A DNA stretch of 64,000 nt, taken from NCBI GenBank assembly GCA_030248295.1, contig JASANH010000666.1, forward strand, positions 78,721 through 142,720, read 5' to 3'. Below are positions 45,638 to 55,489 of the stretch, one piece after another. The position numbers and the translations under genes are program-made. This DNA comes from Mesodorylaimus sp. YZB2_4 (Eukaryota; Nematoda; Enoplea; Dorylaimida; Dorylaimidae). The notes below the pieces were generated by a model. That model was not told where the DNA came from. It made no database searches and saw only the letters and a list, made by a program, of their open reading frames with translations. The first letter of the stretch is position 1. Every line of letters starts with the position of its first letter.

Positions 45638-45916
45638 TCACAGCTTGTTTGCCTGTAACGGACGACAAGGCGTCAGTAGGTTGGGCAATACACTAAACTG
45701 TGATTGTTGTCCACTTCTCTCTGGTTGTCCTGGGTTCTCGCATTTTTTGTTAGACTGTGGGCCACTATCGACCAATACGCCAATCGATTGTTGGCTCTTG
45801 AATTCAAATTTCCCGGCTCCATTAACTGGCGAATGATAACGTTTTCCCTTTCCGGCGCGGGCTCCCTGTCCTGTTTCTGCTTGGGACTGGAGTAGTATAA
45901 GCGTACCCCTCTTCAT
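45638..45916 (-). CDS. Small basic/polar protein of the virus-like element, copy A
   Basis: A 92-codon frame starts MKRGTLILLQSQAETGQGAR and continues with glycine, lysine and asparagine. It has no recognised domain. It is conserved in all copies (A, B broken, C twice), which argues it is or was coding. Just after the stop another frame carries a coiled coil (MEEI.ED...ALEELKRNM), perhaps a second exon or frameshifted tail. It lies between the RING gene and the intergenic repeat array, on the same strand as RING. Confidence 0.45.
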   Translation of the reverse strand: MKRGTLILLQSQAETGQGARAGKGKRYHSPVNGAGKFEFKSQQSIGVLVDSGPQSNKKCENPGQPERSGQQSQFSVLPNLLTPCRPLQANKL

Positions 45917-46039
45917 GAGTCACTTAGGGCACCAATGGTTAATGTGAGTGTAAAGCGGATGGATGAAAAGACTGTGAGTGAGTTACCCTAAGCTGCTGCC
46001 TAGCTAAGTGACAAATAAGTATTGTATATGGCCACTTTG

Positions 46040-46450
46040 TTGATGTGCAGGTGCATTACACTAGGATATTATTTGTTGATGCACAGGTACATTACAGTAG
46101 GATCTATTTTCTTGATGTGCAGGTAGATTACAGTACGATATAGTTTCTTGATGAGGAGTACATTACAGTACAGTAATATATATTTTGTTGATGTGCAGGT
46201 TCATTACACTAGGATATATGTTTTTGATGTGCAGGTACATTACAGTAGGATGTATTTTGATCTTTTTTAGGATTTATTGTGTTGATGAGTAGTACATTAC
46301 AGTAGGATAAATTTTTTTGTTAATGAGCAAGTACTCGATACTTTGTTGATGTGCAGGTACATTACAGTAGAATTATTTTGATGAACAAGTACATTACAGT
46401 AAGACTTTGTTGATAAGCAAGTACATTACAGTAGGATGAACTGTATTTAT
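46040..46450. repeat. Degenerate ~35-45 bp repeat array between divergent modules, copy A
   Basis: About ten units of the form TTGATGTGCAGGTACATTAC followed by AGTAGGAT and an AT-rich spacer. Units vary in length and bases. The array separates the minus-strand RING side from the plus-strand capsid side and is kept in copies A, B and C, so it may be the promoter/origin region. Confidence 0.8.
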
Positions 46451-46728
46451 TCGCAGGTTCAGTATTATATTTTTGTTTTATCCGTCTTTTTTAATTTCTG
46501 TCTGCTTCATGTGTGTGTGTGTCTGACCACAAGAAATTGTATTTGAATGAAATGATACAACATTCAAATTTTCTGAATTTCTGCGTCTCGCCCTCAATCA
46601 CGCTTACAAGTCTTAAATTTTGTCATTTTTGATTAGCATCATGCCCTGTTCTCCCATTCTCACATTTTTTGAGTAGAAAAGTGCAATGTAGAACTAAAAA
46701 CAAAGATTTTCAATGAGTTTTGAGTGTC

Positions 46729-46890
46729 ATGGCAGATCAGCCACGCGCTAGAAGTAACCGCCCTGTTGATCGATTATCTTTGTTCTCTTTGTTGGGAAAG
46801 GCTGGTCCAGCTAGGAAAAGTCTTCAACAAAAGTCCAAGAAACGTAAAAGCCAGAAAAATAAGAAGATCCAGTCAAAAAAGAGGAAATGA
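46729..46890 (+). CDS. 53-residue basic core-like protein, copy A
   Basis: ATG at 46729, stop TGA at 46888-46890. The N-terminus is MADQPRARSNRPVDRLSLFS and the second half is almost all lysine, arginine, serine and glutamine (KKRKSQKNKKIQSKKRK). Its stop overlaps the capsid start as ATGA (46887-46890), a tight viral-type coupling. Small lysine-rich proteins condense DNA in adenovirus-like virions, and the second element in this window has a similar but longer gene upstream of its capsid gene. The frame is intact in copies A, B and D. Confidence 0.65.
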   Translation: MADQPRARSNRPVDRLSLFSLLGKAGPARKSLQQKSKKRKSQKNKKIQSKKRK

Positions 46891-48179
46891 GTCGGTTAGA
46901 TACAACGGTCGACCTAGACGTTTTCTCAGAACCGCCAGAAGAACTCAGTATCGCTGAAAGTAGGATAGAAACCATTTCTGTCAATCTACCCTTACCTAAC
47001 AATGACGTCAATTCACCATTGGAATTTCGCATACCAAGTGTTCCTACGTGGTTTACTGATTTGTCGCCCACCCTCCTGGAAGTGCACATGAAAATCCAAT
47101 ATGCGGCTGATAAAGAGGCCGATAAAGGTATCTCAAAAACGAAACAGATTGGTCTGGTGCCGAATGTGTTAATGTCCATGTTCTCTGGTGTCACTTTTTT
47201 GTTCAATAACGAAATGATACTCCAAAGCAGCAACTGCTCGCCATGGAGCGCTTACTTGGACGTGCTGGCTGGCTGCCCTTATGATCAGCGAAAATCCTGG
47301 TTGAGCACCAGTGGATGATACGACGGCGGCTTAGATGGACTGTCGCTAGAATCGTTGGACGCATTCAAACCTTGTTTCGAAAGTGGTATAGGCCATCTGA
47401 CCGGACCAGTACAGTTGGATTTCTTCAAAATGCGCAAATACATTATTCTGGGCATCGAAATGGTCGTTCGCTTGTTCCGGCGTATCCCAAAAGCATTTAT
47501 AATGTATATGCGGGAAGAAACCAACGAAGAGTTCACAGTGACAATAGAAAGGGCCTACCTGCATGTACGTCGTGTCAGATTGCACGACGCATCCTTGGTG
47601 GCCATGGAATGACGCCTGATGACGACCCCTGCCCAGTACATGTTCACCGACACAGTCCTGAAGCCGATCATCGTGCCCGAAGGTGTCTCGACAGTGGAGG
47701 CCTGCATTTACGAAAGCATATTGCCAGCACGTTTAAAAATCGTTCATTTGTTACCAAGTGAATTTACTGGTCCGATTCTCAACAATCCGTTCAAATTTCA
47801 ACCTTTCTGCAGGAAAAACGTGGCCTTTGAAAAGAATGGTGTGATTGTGACTGCTTATCAGTGTGATTTTGTGAAAAATGACTTTGCGCGCATGTACTTG
47901 GACTATTTCTTGAATTCGGGCTGCTGCTTGGATAAAGCGGGCATGTCCGAAATCAACTATGAAAATTATGCCAGTGCATATGATATCATGTGTTTTAATC
48001 TGGAACGTTCCGACGAATGCTTTGATACTTTGAAACCAACGCACGAGCTGGGTGAATTACGTTTGAAAATTGATTACGATACCAGTGCCGTATCACAGAG
48101 ACCATTGCATATTTTGTGTTTGCTGCGTTTTAATCGTATTATCAGAATTGATGCGCAGAAAATGTTGGTGTCTCAATAA
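46887..48179 (+). pseudogene. Major capsid protein (double jelly-roll, F54H12.2-like), copy A, two in-frame TGA stops
   Basis: A 430-codon frame, the length usual for the family, is interrupted only by TGA at 47316-47318 and TGA at 47610-47612. Motifs shared with the second element's capsid include DVFSEPPEE, SPLEFRIP, LVPNVLMSMFSGV, CSPWSAYLDVL, FKPCFESGIGHLTGPV, RAYLHVRRV and VLKPIIVP. The family is widespread in invertebrate genomes under the name F54H12.2-like and corresponds to the Polinton/adintovirus hexon-type capsid (my recollection of the family). The gene overlaps the basic protein by ATGA and is followed after 72 bp by the packaging ATPase. Everything but the two stops looks undamaged. 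Confidence 0.7.
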
Positions 48180-48251
48180 ATTTGTATTTACTGAGCTTTT
48201 CGTTTTGATATAAGGAACGTAAACAAGCCTAAATCAGCAGCACATCCAGTC

Positions 48252-48980
48252 ATGGCTACTTTCGAGGAACGATATGCGTCCGTGTTTGCTATGCAAGTTC
48301 CCTTCACCATGACTGTCGCCGGCAGTACTCCCTCGGGCAAAACCTACTTCGTCATGCAACTTATTCGAAATCGAAACAGGATATTCAGCGTCCCAATCAA
48401 AACTGTGTATCATTATTATGGCACTTGGCAGCCGCTGTTTCCGTCAGTAGAAGCAAGTGAAATAAAGTTTGTCGAAGGCCTGCCCACAGTTGACGAGATT
48501 GCGCCAAATTCGCTTTTGATCCTGGACGATTTGTTTTCACAGCTGGCCCAAAACAAGGAGCTCGTCGATTTGTTCTGTGTGAAATCGCATCACAAAAATA
48601 ACAGTGTTATTTTCATCACCCAGTCGTTTTTCTATGATTCTAAAGTCATGCGCTGCGTTACAAGAAATTCGCATTTCGTAGCTCCTTTCAAGTGACCAAG
48701 GATGGCGGCCGTGGTTGAAGAGCTCTCTCGGCAGCTTTGGCCTCAACGGCCCAAGTACTTATTGGATGCGTATATAAGAGGGCTACAAAAGACAGACAAT
48801 ACACCTACCTGTTCCTGAGCTTGCACCCAAGGGCCGATGAAAAGTTGGCGGTGATGTCAAATATATTCCCCACCAAGGACGATTATAACCGCACGTGTTC
48901 ATTTGAGCAATGTAAGTGTCAATGTAACAGCGAGCTCTGTGAATTTTTAGTGTATAGAAGTGAAAAAAGAACAAAAATAT
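48252..48980 (+). pseudogene. A32-like DNA-packaging ATPase, copy A, frameshifted near the C-terminus
   Basis: ATG at 48252. The Walker A motif is GSTPSGKTYF, Walker B is SLLILDDLF, and a conserved VKSHHKNNSVIFITQ follows, all as in FtsK/HerA-type packaging ATPases of Polintons and large DNA viruses. These motors pump the genome into the capsid. The first frame stops at 48695. The remaining conserved segments (PRMAAVVEELSRQLWPQ, then YLFLSLHPRADEKL) lie in other frames to about 48900, so two shifts have occurred. It is closely similar to, but distinct from, the ATPase at 60934-61581. Confidence 0.75.
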
Positions 48981-48984
48981 AATG

Positions 48985-49960
48985 TGATGGAAATAAAATT
49001 CTTAAGAAATAAGCGAAAAAGGGCAAAAATCTACAAAAACTTCCTGAAAATGCGTAAAATTAGTGAAAATGCTCGAAAACATCCAACAAAAATGCGTGAT
49101 AAACTATAAAAACTATGAAAATACGCTTCGACATACGTAGAAAATTTCGAGAACAGATAAGGAAATTTGAAATACACCCTGAAATTAGTACATAATAAAC
49201 GAATATATACGACAAACAGTAAAAAGTGATCAAAAGTTGGGAAATATGTCTAAATATCTTCAAGAAAATCAAACAAACACGCCTGAAAACGATGAAAGTT
49301 CCAGAAATTTGATTAAAAAATTACAGAACTAGCGTTTAATCAAAAAAAATTTTGCAGAAAAAGATTTCAAAACTACGAAAAATATGCCCTAGCATCCGTA
49401 AACACTCCAAAAAAGCTCTCAAAATTTAAAAAATTCATGCTGAAATCCAGAGATTTTCAAAGCATTCCCTCCAAATCAGTGAATAATACAAAAATTTGCA
49501 CGACAAAAAGTAAAAAATCGCTTAAAATTGATTTAAAATCATCAAGATTTCACCGTTATTTACCGAAAAATTGATGGAAAATTTGTGAAATTCGAAATTG
49601 CAACAGGAATTTGTAAATATATGTCATAAAAGTAGTAGATTTACGACAAAACGAGGCGTGAAACAATGGAAAAAAGGCAAAACTTGTGGAATATGGTGCG
49701 ATAATTGCTTGAAGTTTACCAAGGGTGGGTTAAAAAGAAATTATTTCATAAAAATTTTCTCAAATATTCGTAGAAAACTCACCCAAAAAAGAGTTTTCTT
49801 CGGGAAAGGACTCAAAAGACACAGAAAAACGAGGAAAAAGTCTTCCAAACGGTGACTGTCACGAAATTAACAAAACTTCCTGCATTTTATCCAAAAAATT
49901 TATTGGAAAATTACCAAAATCTTTGTAAAATTTGAAAACGCGATTAAGAAGATCTGTGAA
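48985..49960 (+). repeat. Phased A-tract DNA after the ATPase (copy A)
   Basis: On the plus strand, runs of 3-5 A recur with nearly helical spacing. From 49012 onward tract starts are separated by 9, 10, 12, 9, 10, 10 and 12 bp, a mean near 10.3. The pattern (GAAAAT, CAAAAA, TAAAAC separated by mixed 5-mers) goes on for about 900 bp with no coding content. Such DNA is intrinsically curved and resembles nematode periodic An/Tn clusters. It is repeated at 57420-57830 and, inverted, at 55490-55985. Confidence 0.7.
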
Positions 49961-50043
49961 GTGTCAAAAAAGGGCGAGGCTCACTTACAGCAATTGAAGG
50001 CTTCCGATTGGTCAGTGAGAGTGAGGCATCAAAATCGAGCAAG

Positions 50044-50093
50044 GTTAAAACGGGCGAAGTTGAAACGGGCGAAGCTGAAACGGGCGAAGCTGG
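50044..50093. repeat. 15-bp tandem repeat AAACGGGCGAAG(C/T)TG
   Basis: Three to four copies in tandem, in frame as LKRAK repeats. The inverted copy lies at about 55372-55425 with one changed unit. Confidence 0.7.
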
Positions 50094-50199
50094 ATGACTC
50101 ATTACACCTTGGCAGGCTGAGGCAGCTCCTCTCTACTGACCAGCGCAAAATATATATGAGCTAATCACTCTCAATTCGTGTCTCATTTTCTTTGTGGCA

Positions 50200-50437
50200 A
50201 GCGTGGAGTCATGTCGGTTCAAGACGCTCTCTCCCTCTATGTCCGACGAGTCAGATTCTGTTCTGGAAAACGGATAACGTTGACGCCCTACAATCTACTC
50301 CCTTGAAAGTCGGCCAACCTATTGCAGTCGCAGCCCAACGCTATTGCCAGCGAAAGCGACGCTTAATGGCCAGTGCTGGTCAAATTCATCCATCAGCATC
50401 CAAACGGCCAGCCGAAATGGATTCAAGAGCTGCTTGA
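50200..50437 (+). other. Short frame at the D/B junction
   Basis: A plus-strand frame with CQRKRRLMASAGQIHPSASK runs opposite to and overlaps the truncated capsid end. The same arrangement is inverted at 55025-55270. Its stop is shared with the junction, so it is probably a junction by-product, although an upstream ATG (50212, MSVQDALSLYVRR) gives another short frame. Confidence 0.2.
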
Positions 50438-50802
50438 TCAAAGAGAACATTATTTGGGCTTCTTTGGAGTATCATTTCGTTATTGAACAAAAAAGTGACA
50501 CCAGAGAACATGGACATTAACACATTCGGCACCAGACCAATCTGTTTCGTTTTTGGGATACCTTTATCGGCCTTTTTATCAGCCGCATATTGGATTTTCA
50601 TGTGCACTTCCAGGAGGGTGGGCGACAAATCAGTAAACCACGTAGGAACACTTGGTATGCGAAATTCCAATGGTGAATTGACGTCATTGTTAGGTAAGGG
50701 TAGATTGACAGAAATGGTTTCTATTCTACTTTCAGCAATACTGAGTTCTTCTGGCGGTTCTGAGAAAACGTCCAGGTCGACCGTTGTATCTAACCGACTC
50801 AT
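50386..50802 (-). pseudogene. Capsid protein N-terminal fragment, copy D (inverted)
   Basis: ATG at 50802. 114 codons are nearly identical to copy A, then the sequence leaves the capsid after NNEMILQRSP and ends in unrelated codons. Copy B breaks at exactly the same place, so D and B derive from one already truncated copy. Confidence 0.85.
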
Positions 50803-50960
50803 TTCTTCTTTTTTGACTGGATCTTCTTATTTTTCTGGTTTTTACGTTTCTTGGACTTTTGTTGAAGACTTTCCCTAGCTGGACCAGCCTTTCCCAACAA
50901 AGTGAACAAAGATAATCGATCAACAGGGCGGTTACTTCTAGCGCGTGGCTGATCTGCCAT
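50799..50960 (-). CDS. 53-residue basic core-like protein, copy D
   Basis: Same length, frame and ATGA overlap with the capsid start as copy A, in the opposite orientation; the lysine-rich tail is intact. Probably not functional, because its capsid partner is truncated. Confidence 0.55.
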   Translation of the reverse strand: MADQPRARSNRPVDRLSLFTLLGKAGPARESLQQKSKKRKNQKNKKIQSKKKK

Positions 50961-51058
50961 GACACTCAAAACTCATTGAAAATCTTTGTTTTTAGTTCTA
51001 CATTGCACTTTTCTACTCAAAAAATGTGAGAATAGGAGAACAGGGCATGATGCTAATC

Positions 51059-51911
51059 AAAAATGTCTAAGCAGACTTTTCCATCGTTGACGGCGATATT
51101 TGGATGCCCCATGGGCGTGATGAAACGGATCTAAAAAGATTATTCAGCTGCTGAAGGTCACTATGACTCAATGGTCATTACACCAATGTGAAACTATTGG
51201 TTATGGATAGTTAGAGGAGAAGGAGACCAAATGGACGTCGATAGGAGCCCAGTTCCACATTGGTGCTTGGGTTTGGATGACACAGAAGTAGATGCAACCT
51301 AAGGGGGAGTCCATAGAGAAACAGTTAGTCTCCCAAATAGGCACTAGTATTTGGCTTTTTCTCGCACGTGTCAGAGTCACAGTTTTCAAGGAGAAGTTTC
51401 AAGCCCAGGAGTCATGAGGTAATGTAATGAGGCTTACCTCGGGAGGCCACATTTGGATATGCTTCCGGAACGTTGATCTCGACCTCAAATCTACCTCCTT
51501 CGTGAGGCAAACCAGGGGGCCATCGATACGACTAATCAGTTCACCGCTGTTTCCTCCATCGTCAATGTCGAATTGGACGCCTGATAAACGTTCCTCCTGC
51601 AAGATCATCTGATATGGGTTGTTAGCTTGGAATGTGGGTTGGGTATAAATTAGCACACAATGACGAAGCCTCCCGTACACCCCCCTCAGACCCTGAATCA
51701 CAGCGCATTGCCTCTTGGACAATCAGCCAGCCTGATGAGTTCTGCCAGTTGTTCAAAGCTTATGCGGGACCAAGCAGCATTCTCACATTCGCTAGGTCGG
51801 TACCCCACACCGATCGTTCACGCTCCTCACCTCTTTATCTCGCATTCCATTTTCGCGAATCTTAGTAGCTAGTCGCTTGTTGAAATCGCTAGCAGGCTCG
51901 CCGTCGTGCAT
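51059..51911 (-). pseudogene. Ubiquitin-conjugating enzyme E2 (UBE2K-like), 5' part only
   Basis: Three exons: 51911-51831 (MHDGEPASDFNKRLATKI...), 51596-51438 and 51130-51059, with borders E|GTGAGG, TTGCAG|G, GAG|GTAAGC and TTTTAG|A. Exon 2 has SGVQFDIDD and, in another frame, GLPHEGGRFEVEINVPEAYP. Exon 3 has IRFITPMGHPNIAVNDG, then KVCLDIF, which gives the HPN motif and the active-site cysteine of E2 enzymes. E2s carry ubiquitin to substrates. Two opposite 1-base shifts in exon 2 (in a C run near 51517 and near 51445) interrupt the frame and may be real or assembly errors. The gene stops a few bases after the active site, where copy D of the virus-like element begins (51067). Confidence 0.65.
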
Positions 51912-52260
51912 TGGTTTGCTTTTTCGCGAACCAGAGAATGGACTTTCAGTTGCCATACATAAGGCAAATGCGTGACCGACTTTGCAATTTGCTCAGAGTT
52001 CAACTGGGACCGAATTCGATCTTGGTATCGGAGTAAAGTAAGTTTTGCGCCTGAAACCGCAATTCTGTTACTATGTCGGCATAAAAGAATAGGGAGATCA
52101 GCAAGATATAATCCCGTTCGTTGGCAATGAACGGGTAATTCCAAAAGAGGACCAACAACATGAGCACAAACGTTTACTGATAACTTTCAATCTATCTGAA
52201 TACTCGCCGTGACGCCAAAAAAGTCATATCACTTATCTGTTTAGCTATCATTGTCACCCT
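51912..52260. other. E2 5' flank between virus-like copies
   Basis: Unique DNA upstream of the E2 fragment, ending at the border of copy B (52261). A minus-strand frame over 51869-52144 is open but unrecognised. This 1.2-kb island (51068-52260) is not part of the virus-like element. Confidence 0.35.
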
Positions 52261-52420
52261 GTGAACGGTGCACTCCTACCTCGTCGACCGCAGTCCCAAT
52301 CACATATCTTGCACGCCTACCGCCCCCCCCCCCAAACTGTACCTCGTCTTTGTTTATTCTTGTACGGCTACGGCGCCCGATTCGCCGGCTACGGGTGGCG
52401 CGACGAAGTCCTCGAAACAG

Positions 52421-53092
52421 TCATCGTTTCGGTCGGAAGGCATTAAACGAAGCGACGTCGTTTTCCGCAATGACGATTCTATTGTGAGCCACCGATATAT
52501 CGACAAGTGGAAACGTGGAATTCCACATCGGGCATTTGAATTCGCCTCGTAGTTTGTATCTCGACGTCGATGCCGAATTTCGCAAAGCGCATCTTTTGCA
52601 GCCAATTATCTTGGGGCATTGGCGGCAGACTTGCGGGCTGCGAGCAAATGACGTGCAGTAGGAACACTCCAACTGCAGCACTTTTTTCGTTAGCCAACCT
52701 GAAACATAGAGATGTCATTAAAGTATGCGTTGGGTCGTCTCAGATCTCCTTTTCAGTTCTCCCTGGTTTCTCCCCGCTTCTTCCTAGCCAGTCCAGCACA
52801 AATTCTCATGAAACTCACGATTCATCTCCTCGGATTGTTTTTTAAAATATTGTTTTCTCATCTCCATAAATGCGCCCTCCAGCTTGTCCAGTTTCCGTCG
52901 ATGTTTTGTTGTGTGCTCGATTTTCGAGTGTCGGCTGTCAATTGCACTTGTTTTGGTTTATCCAGACGCACCAGACGCAATCTGTGTGTGCACCTGTTTT
53001 TCCTTTAGTCAGAATTAGTTCATGCTTTTTTATGCTTTCATTCCTGCCTACATCGCCAGCGCCATAAATCCTGGGCTCATTAGTCATAGCCT
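52421..53092 (-). pseudogene. RING-type protein gene, copy B, broken
   Basis: The same gene as copy A with small deletions in exon 1 (near 52893 and 52960) that shift its frame. One cysteine of the last pair is lost (FKCPMW). A 75-bp in-frame deletion relative to copy A (equivalent to 44575-44649) removes 25 residues of the acidic C-terminal frame. The intron borders are unchanged. Confidence 0.7.
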
Positions 53093-53467
53093 ATTCATGG
53101 TAACATAATAGTTTCCTTGTAGCATATGACTAAGCCACGCCCATGATGTCATGTCTATTTCGCGTGTGCATTGTGCAATTCATACTGGAAGTGGATTAGC
53201 CACGCCTTTACAGGGCTGCGAGAACTCCTGGATATAAGGGCTTGCACTTGTATGGCCTGGGTTCTTTTTGGCTAGCTCAACTTTAAAGTAAAGACTCCAT
53301 AGTTCACAAGTCAGGCCCGATACAACATGTTTCTCTTCAACTCTTCAAGCGCTCGCGCCCCATCTTCCCTATCTCCTCCATCTCTTTAATCCGTCATCCA
53401 AGGATAACATTGTTTCACGCTTGTTTGCCTGTAACGGACGACAAGGCGCAGTAGGTTGGGCAATACA

Positions 53468-53689
53468 CTAAACTGGATTTTGTCCACTTCTCTCTGGTTG
53501 TCCTGGGTTCTCGCATTTTTTGTTAGACTGTGGGCCACTATCGACCAATACGCCAATCGATTGTTGGCTCTTGAATTCAAATTTCCCGGCTCCATTAACT
53601 GGCGAATGATAACGTTTTCCCTTTCCGGCGCGGGCTCCCTGTCCTGTTTCTGCTTGGGACTGGAGTGGTATAAACGTACCCCTCTTCAT
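53468..53689 (-). pseudogene. MKRGT small basic protein, copy B, truncated
   Basis: Starts like copy A (MKRGTFIPLQSQAETGQ) but a small deletion after about 70 codons ends the frame early. Confidence 0.55.
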
Positions 53690-53804
53690 GAGTCACTTAG
53701 GGCACCAATGGTTAATGTGAGTGTAAAGCGGATGGATGAAAAGACTGTGAGTGAGTTACCCTAAGCTGCTGCCTAGCTAAGTGACAAATAAGTATTGTAT
53801 ATGG

Positions 53805-54230
53805 CCACTTTGTTGATGTGCAGGTGCATTACACTAGGATATTATTTGTTGATGGACAGGTACATTACAGTAGGATCTATTTTCTTGATGTGCAGGTAGA
53901 TTACAGTACGATATAGTTTCTTGATGAGGAGTACATTACAGTACAGTAATATATATTTTGTTGATGTGCAGGTTCATTACACTAGGATATATGTTTTTGA
54001 TGTGCAGGTACATTACAGTAGGATGTATTTTGATCTTTTTTAGGATTTATTGTGTTGATGAGTAGTACATTACAGTAGGATAAATTTTTTTGTTAATGAG
54101 CAAGTACTCGATACTTTGTTGATGTGCAGGTACATTACAGTAGAATTATTTTGATGAACAAGTACATTACAGTAAGACTTTGTTGATAAGCAAGTACATT
54201 ACAGTAGGGTGAACTGTATTTATTCGCAGG
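53805..54230. repeat. Degenerate intergenic repeat array, copy B
   Basis: Almost identical to the array of copy A at 46040-46450, including unit order and length differences, so it was duplicated as a block. Confidence 0.85.
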
Positions 54231-54501
54231 TTCAGTATTATATTTTTGTTTTATCTGTCTTTTTTAATTTCTGTCTGCTTCATGTGTGTGTGTGTCTGAC
54301 CACAAGAAATTGTATTTGAATGAAATGATACAACATTCAAATTTTCTGAATTTCTGCGTCTCGCCCTCAATCACGCTTACAAGTCTTAAATTTTGTCATT
54401 TTTGATTAGCATCATGCCCTGTTCTCCCATTCTCACATTTTTTGAGTAGAAAAGTGCAATGTAGAACTAAAAACAAAGATTTTCAATGAGTTTTGAGTGT
54501 C

Positions 54502-54663
54502 ATGGCAGATCAGCCACGCGCTAGAAGTAACCGCCCTGTTGATCGATTATCTTTGTTCACTTTGTTGGGAAAGGCTGGTCCAGCTAGGGAAAGTCTTCAA
54601 CAAAAGTCCAAGAAACGTAAAAACCAGAAAAATAAGAAGATCCAGTCAAAAAAGAAGAAATGA
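54502..54663 (+). CDS. 53-residue basic core-like protein, copy B
   Basis: Intact frame, ATG at 54502, ATGA overlap with the capsid start at 54660. It differs from copy A at a few positions (FTLL for FSLL; ESLQQ; KNQKNKK). A truncated capsid follows. Confidence 0.55.
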   Translation: MADQPRARSNRPVDRLSLFTLLGKAGPARESLQQKSKKRKNQKNKKIQSKKKK

Positions 54664-55076
54664 GTCGGTTAGATACAATGGTCGATCTGGACGTTTTCTC
54701 AGAACCGCCAGAAGAACTCAGTATTGCTGAAAGTAGAATAGAAACCATTTCTGTCAATCCACCCTTACCTAACAATGACGTCAATTCACCATTGGAATTT
54801 CGCATACCAAGTGTTCCTACGTGGTTTACTGATTTGTCGCCCACCCTCCTGGGAGTGCACATGAAAATCCAATATGCGGCTGATAAAGAGGCCGATAAAG
54901 GTGTCCCAAGAACGAAACAGATTGGTCTGGTGCCGAATGTGTTAATGTCCACGTTCTCTGGTGTCACTTTTTTGTTCAATAACGAAATGATACTCCAAAG
55001 GAGCCCAAATAATGTTCTCTTTGATCAAGCAGCTCTTGAATCCATTTCGGCTGGCCGTTTGGATGCTGATGGATGA
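54660..55076 (+). pseudogene. Capsid protein N-terminal fragment, copy B
   Basis: 114 capsid codons, then the same non-capsid ending as copy D. The rest of the capsid and the ATPase are missing. The downstream sequence is the inverse of 49480-50460. Confidence 0.85.
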
Positions 55077-55489
55077 ATTTGACTAGCACTGGCCATTAAG
55101 CGTCGCTTCTGCTGGCAATAGCGTTGGGCTGCGACTGCAATAGGTTGGCCGACTTTCAAGGGAGTAGATTGTAGGGCGTCAACGTTATCCGTTTTCCAGA
55201 ACAGAATCTGACTCGCCGGACATAGAGGGAGAGAGCGTCTTGAACCGACATGACTCCACGCTTGCGACAAAGAGAATGAGACACGAATTGAGAGTGATTA
55301 GCTCATATATATTTTGCGCTGGTCAGTAGAGAGGAGCTGCCTCAGCCTGCCAAGGTGTAATGAGTCATCCAGCTTCGCCCGTTTCAGCTTCTCCCGTTTC
55401 AACTTCGCCCGTTTTAACCTCGCCTGATTTTAATGCCTCACTCTCACTGACCAATCGGAAGCCTTCAATTGCTGTAAGTGAGCCTCGCC

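Noticed and set aside
47316..47612. Genetic-code change reading TGA as an amino acid
   Set aside because: Other genes here use TGA as a normal stop (basic protein, G-patch gene), so mutation is simpler.
50192..50437. Separate gene at the capsid truncation junction
   Set aside because: It ends exactly in the junction and overlaps the truncated capsid on the other strand in both copies; probably an accident of rearrangement.
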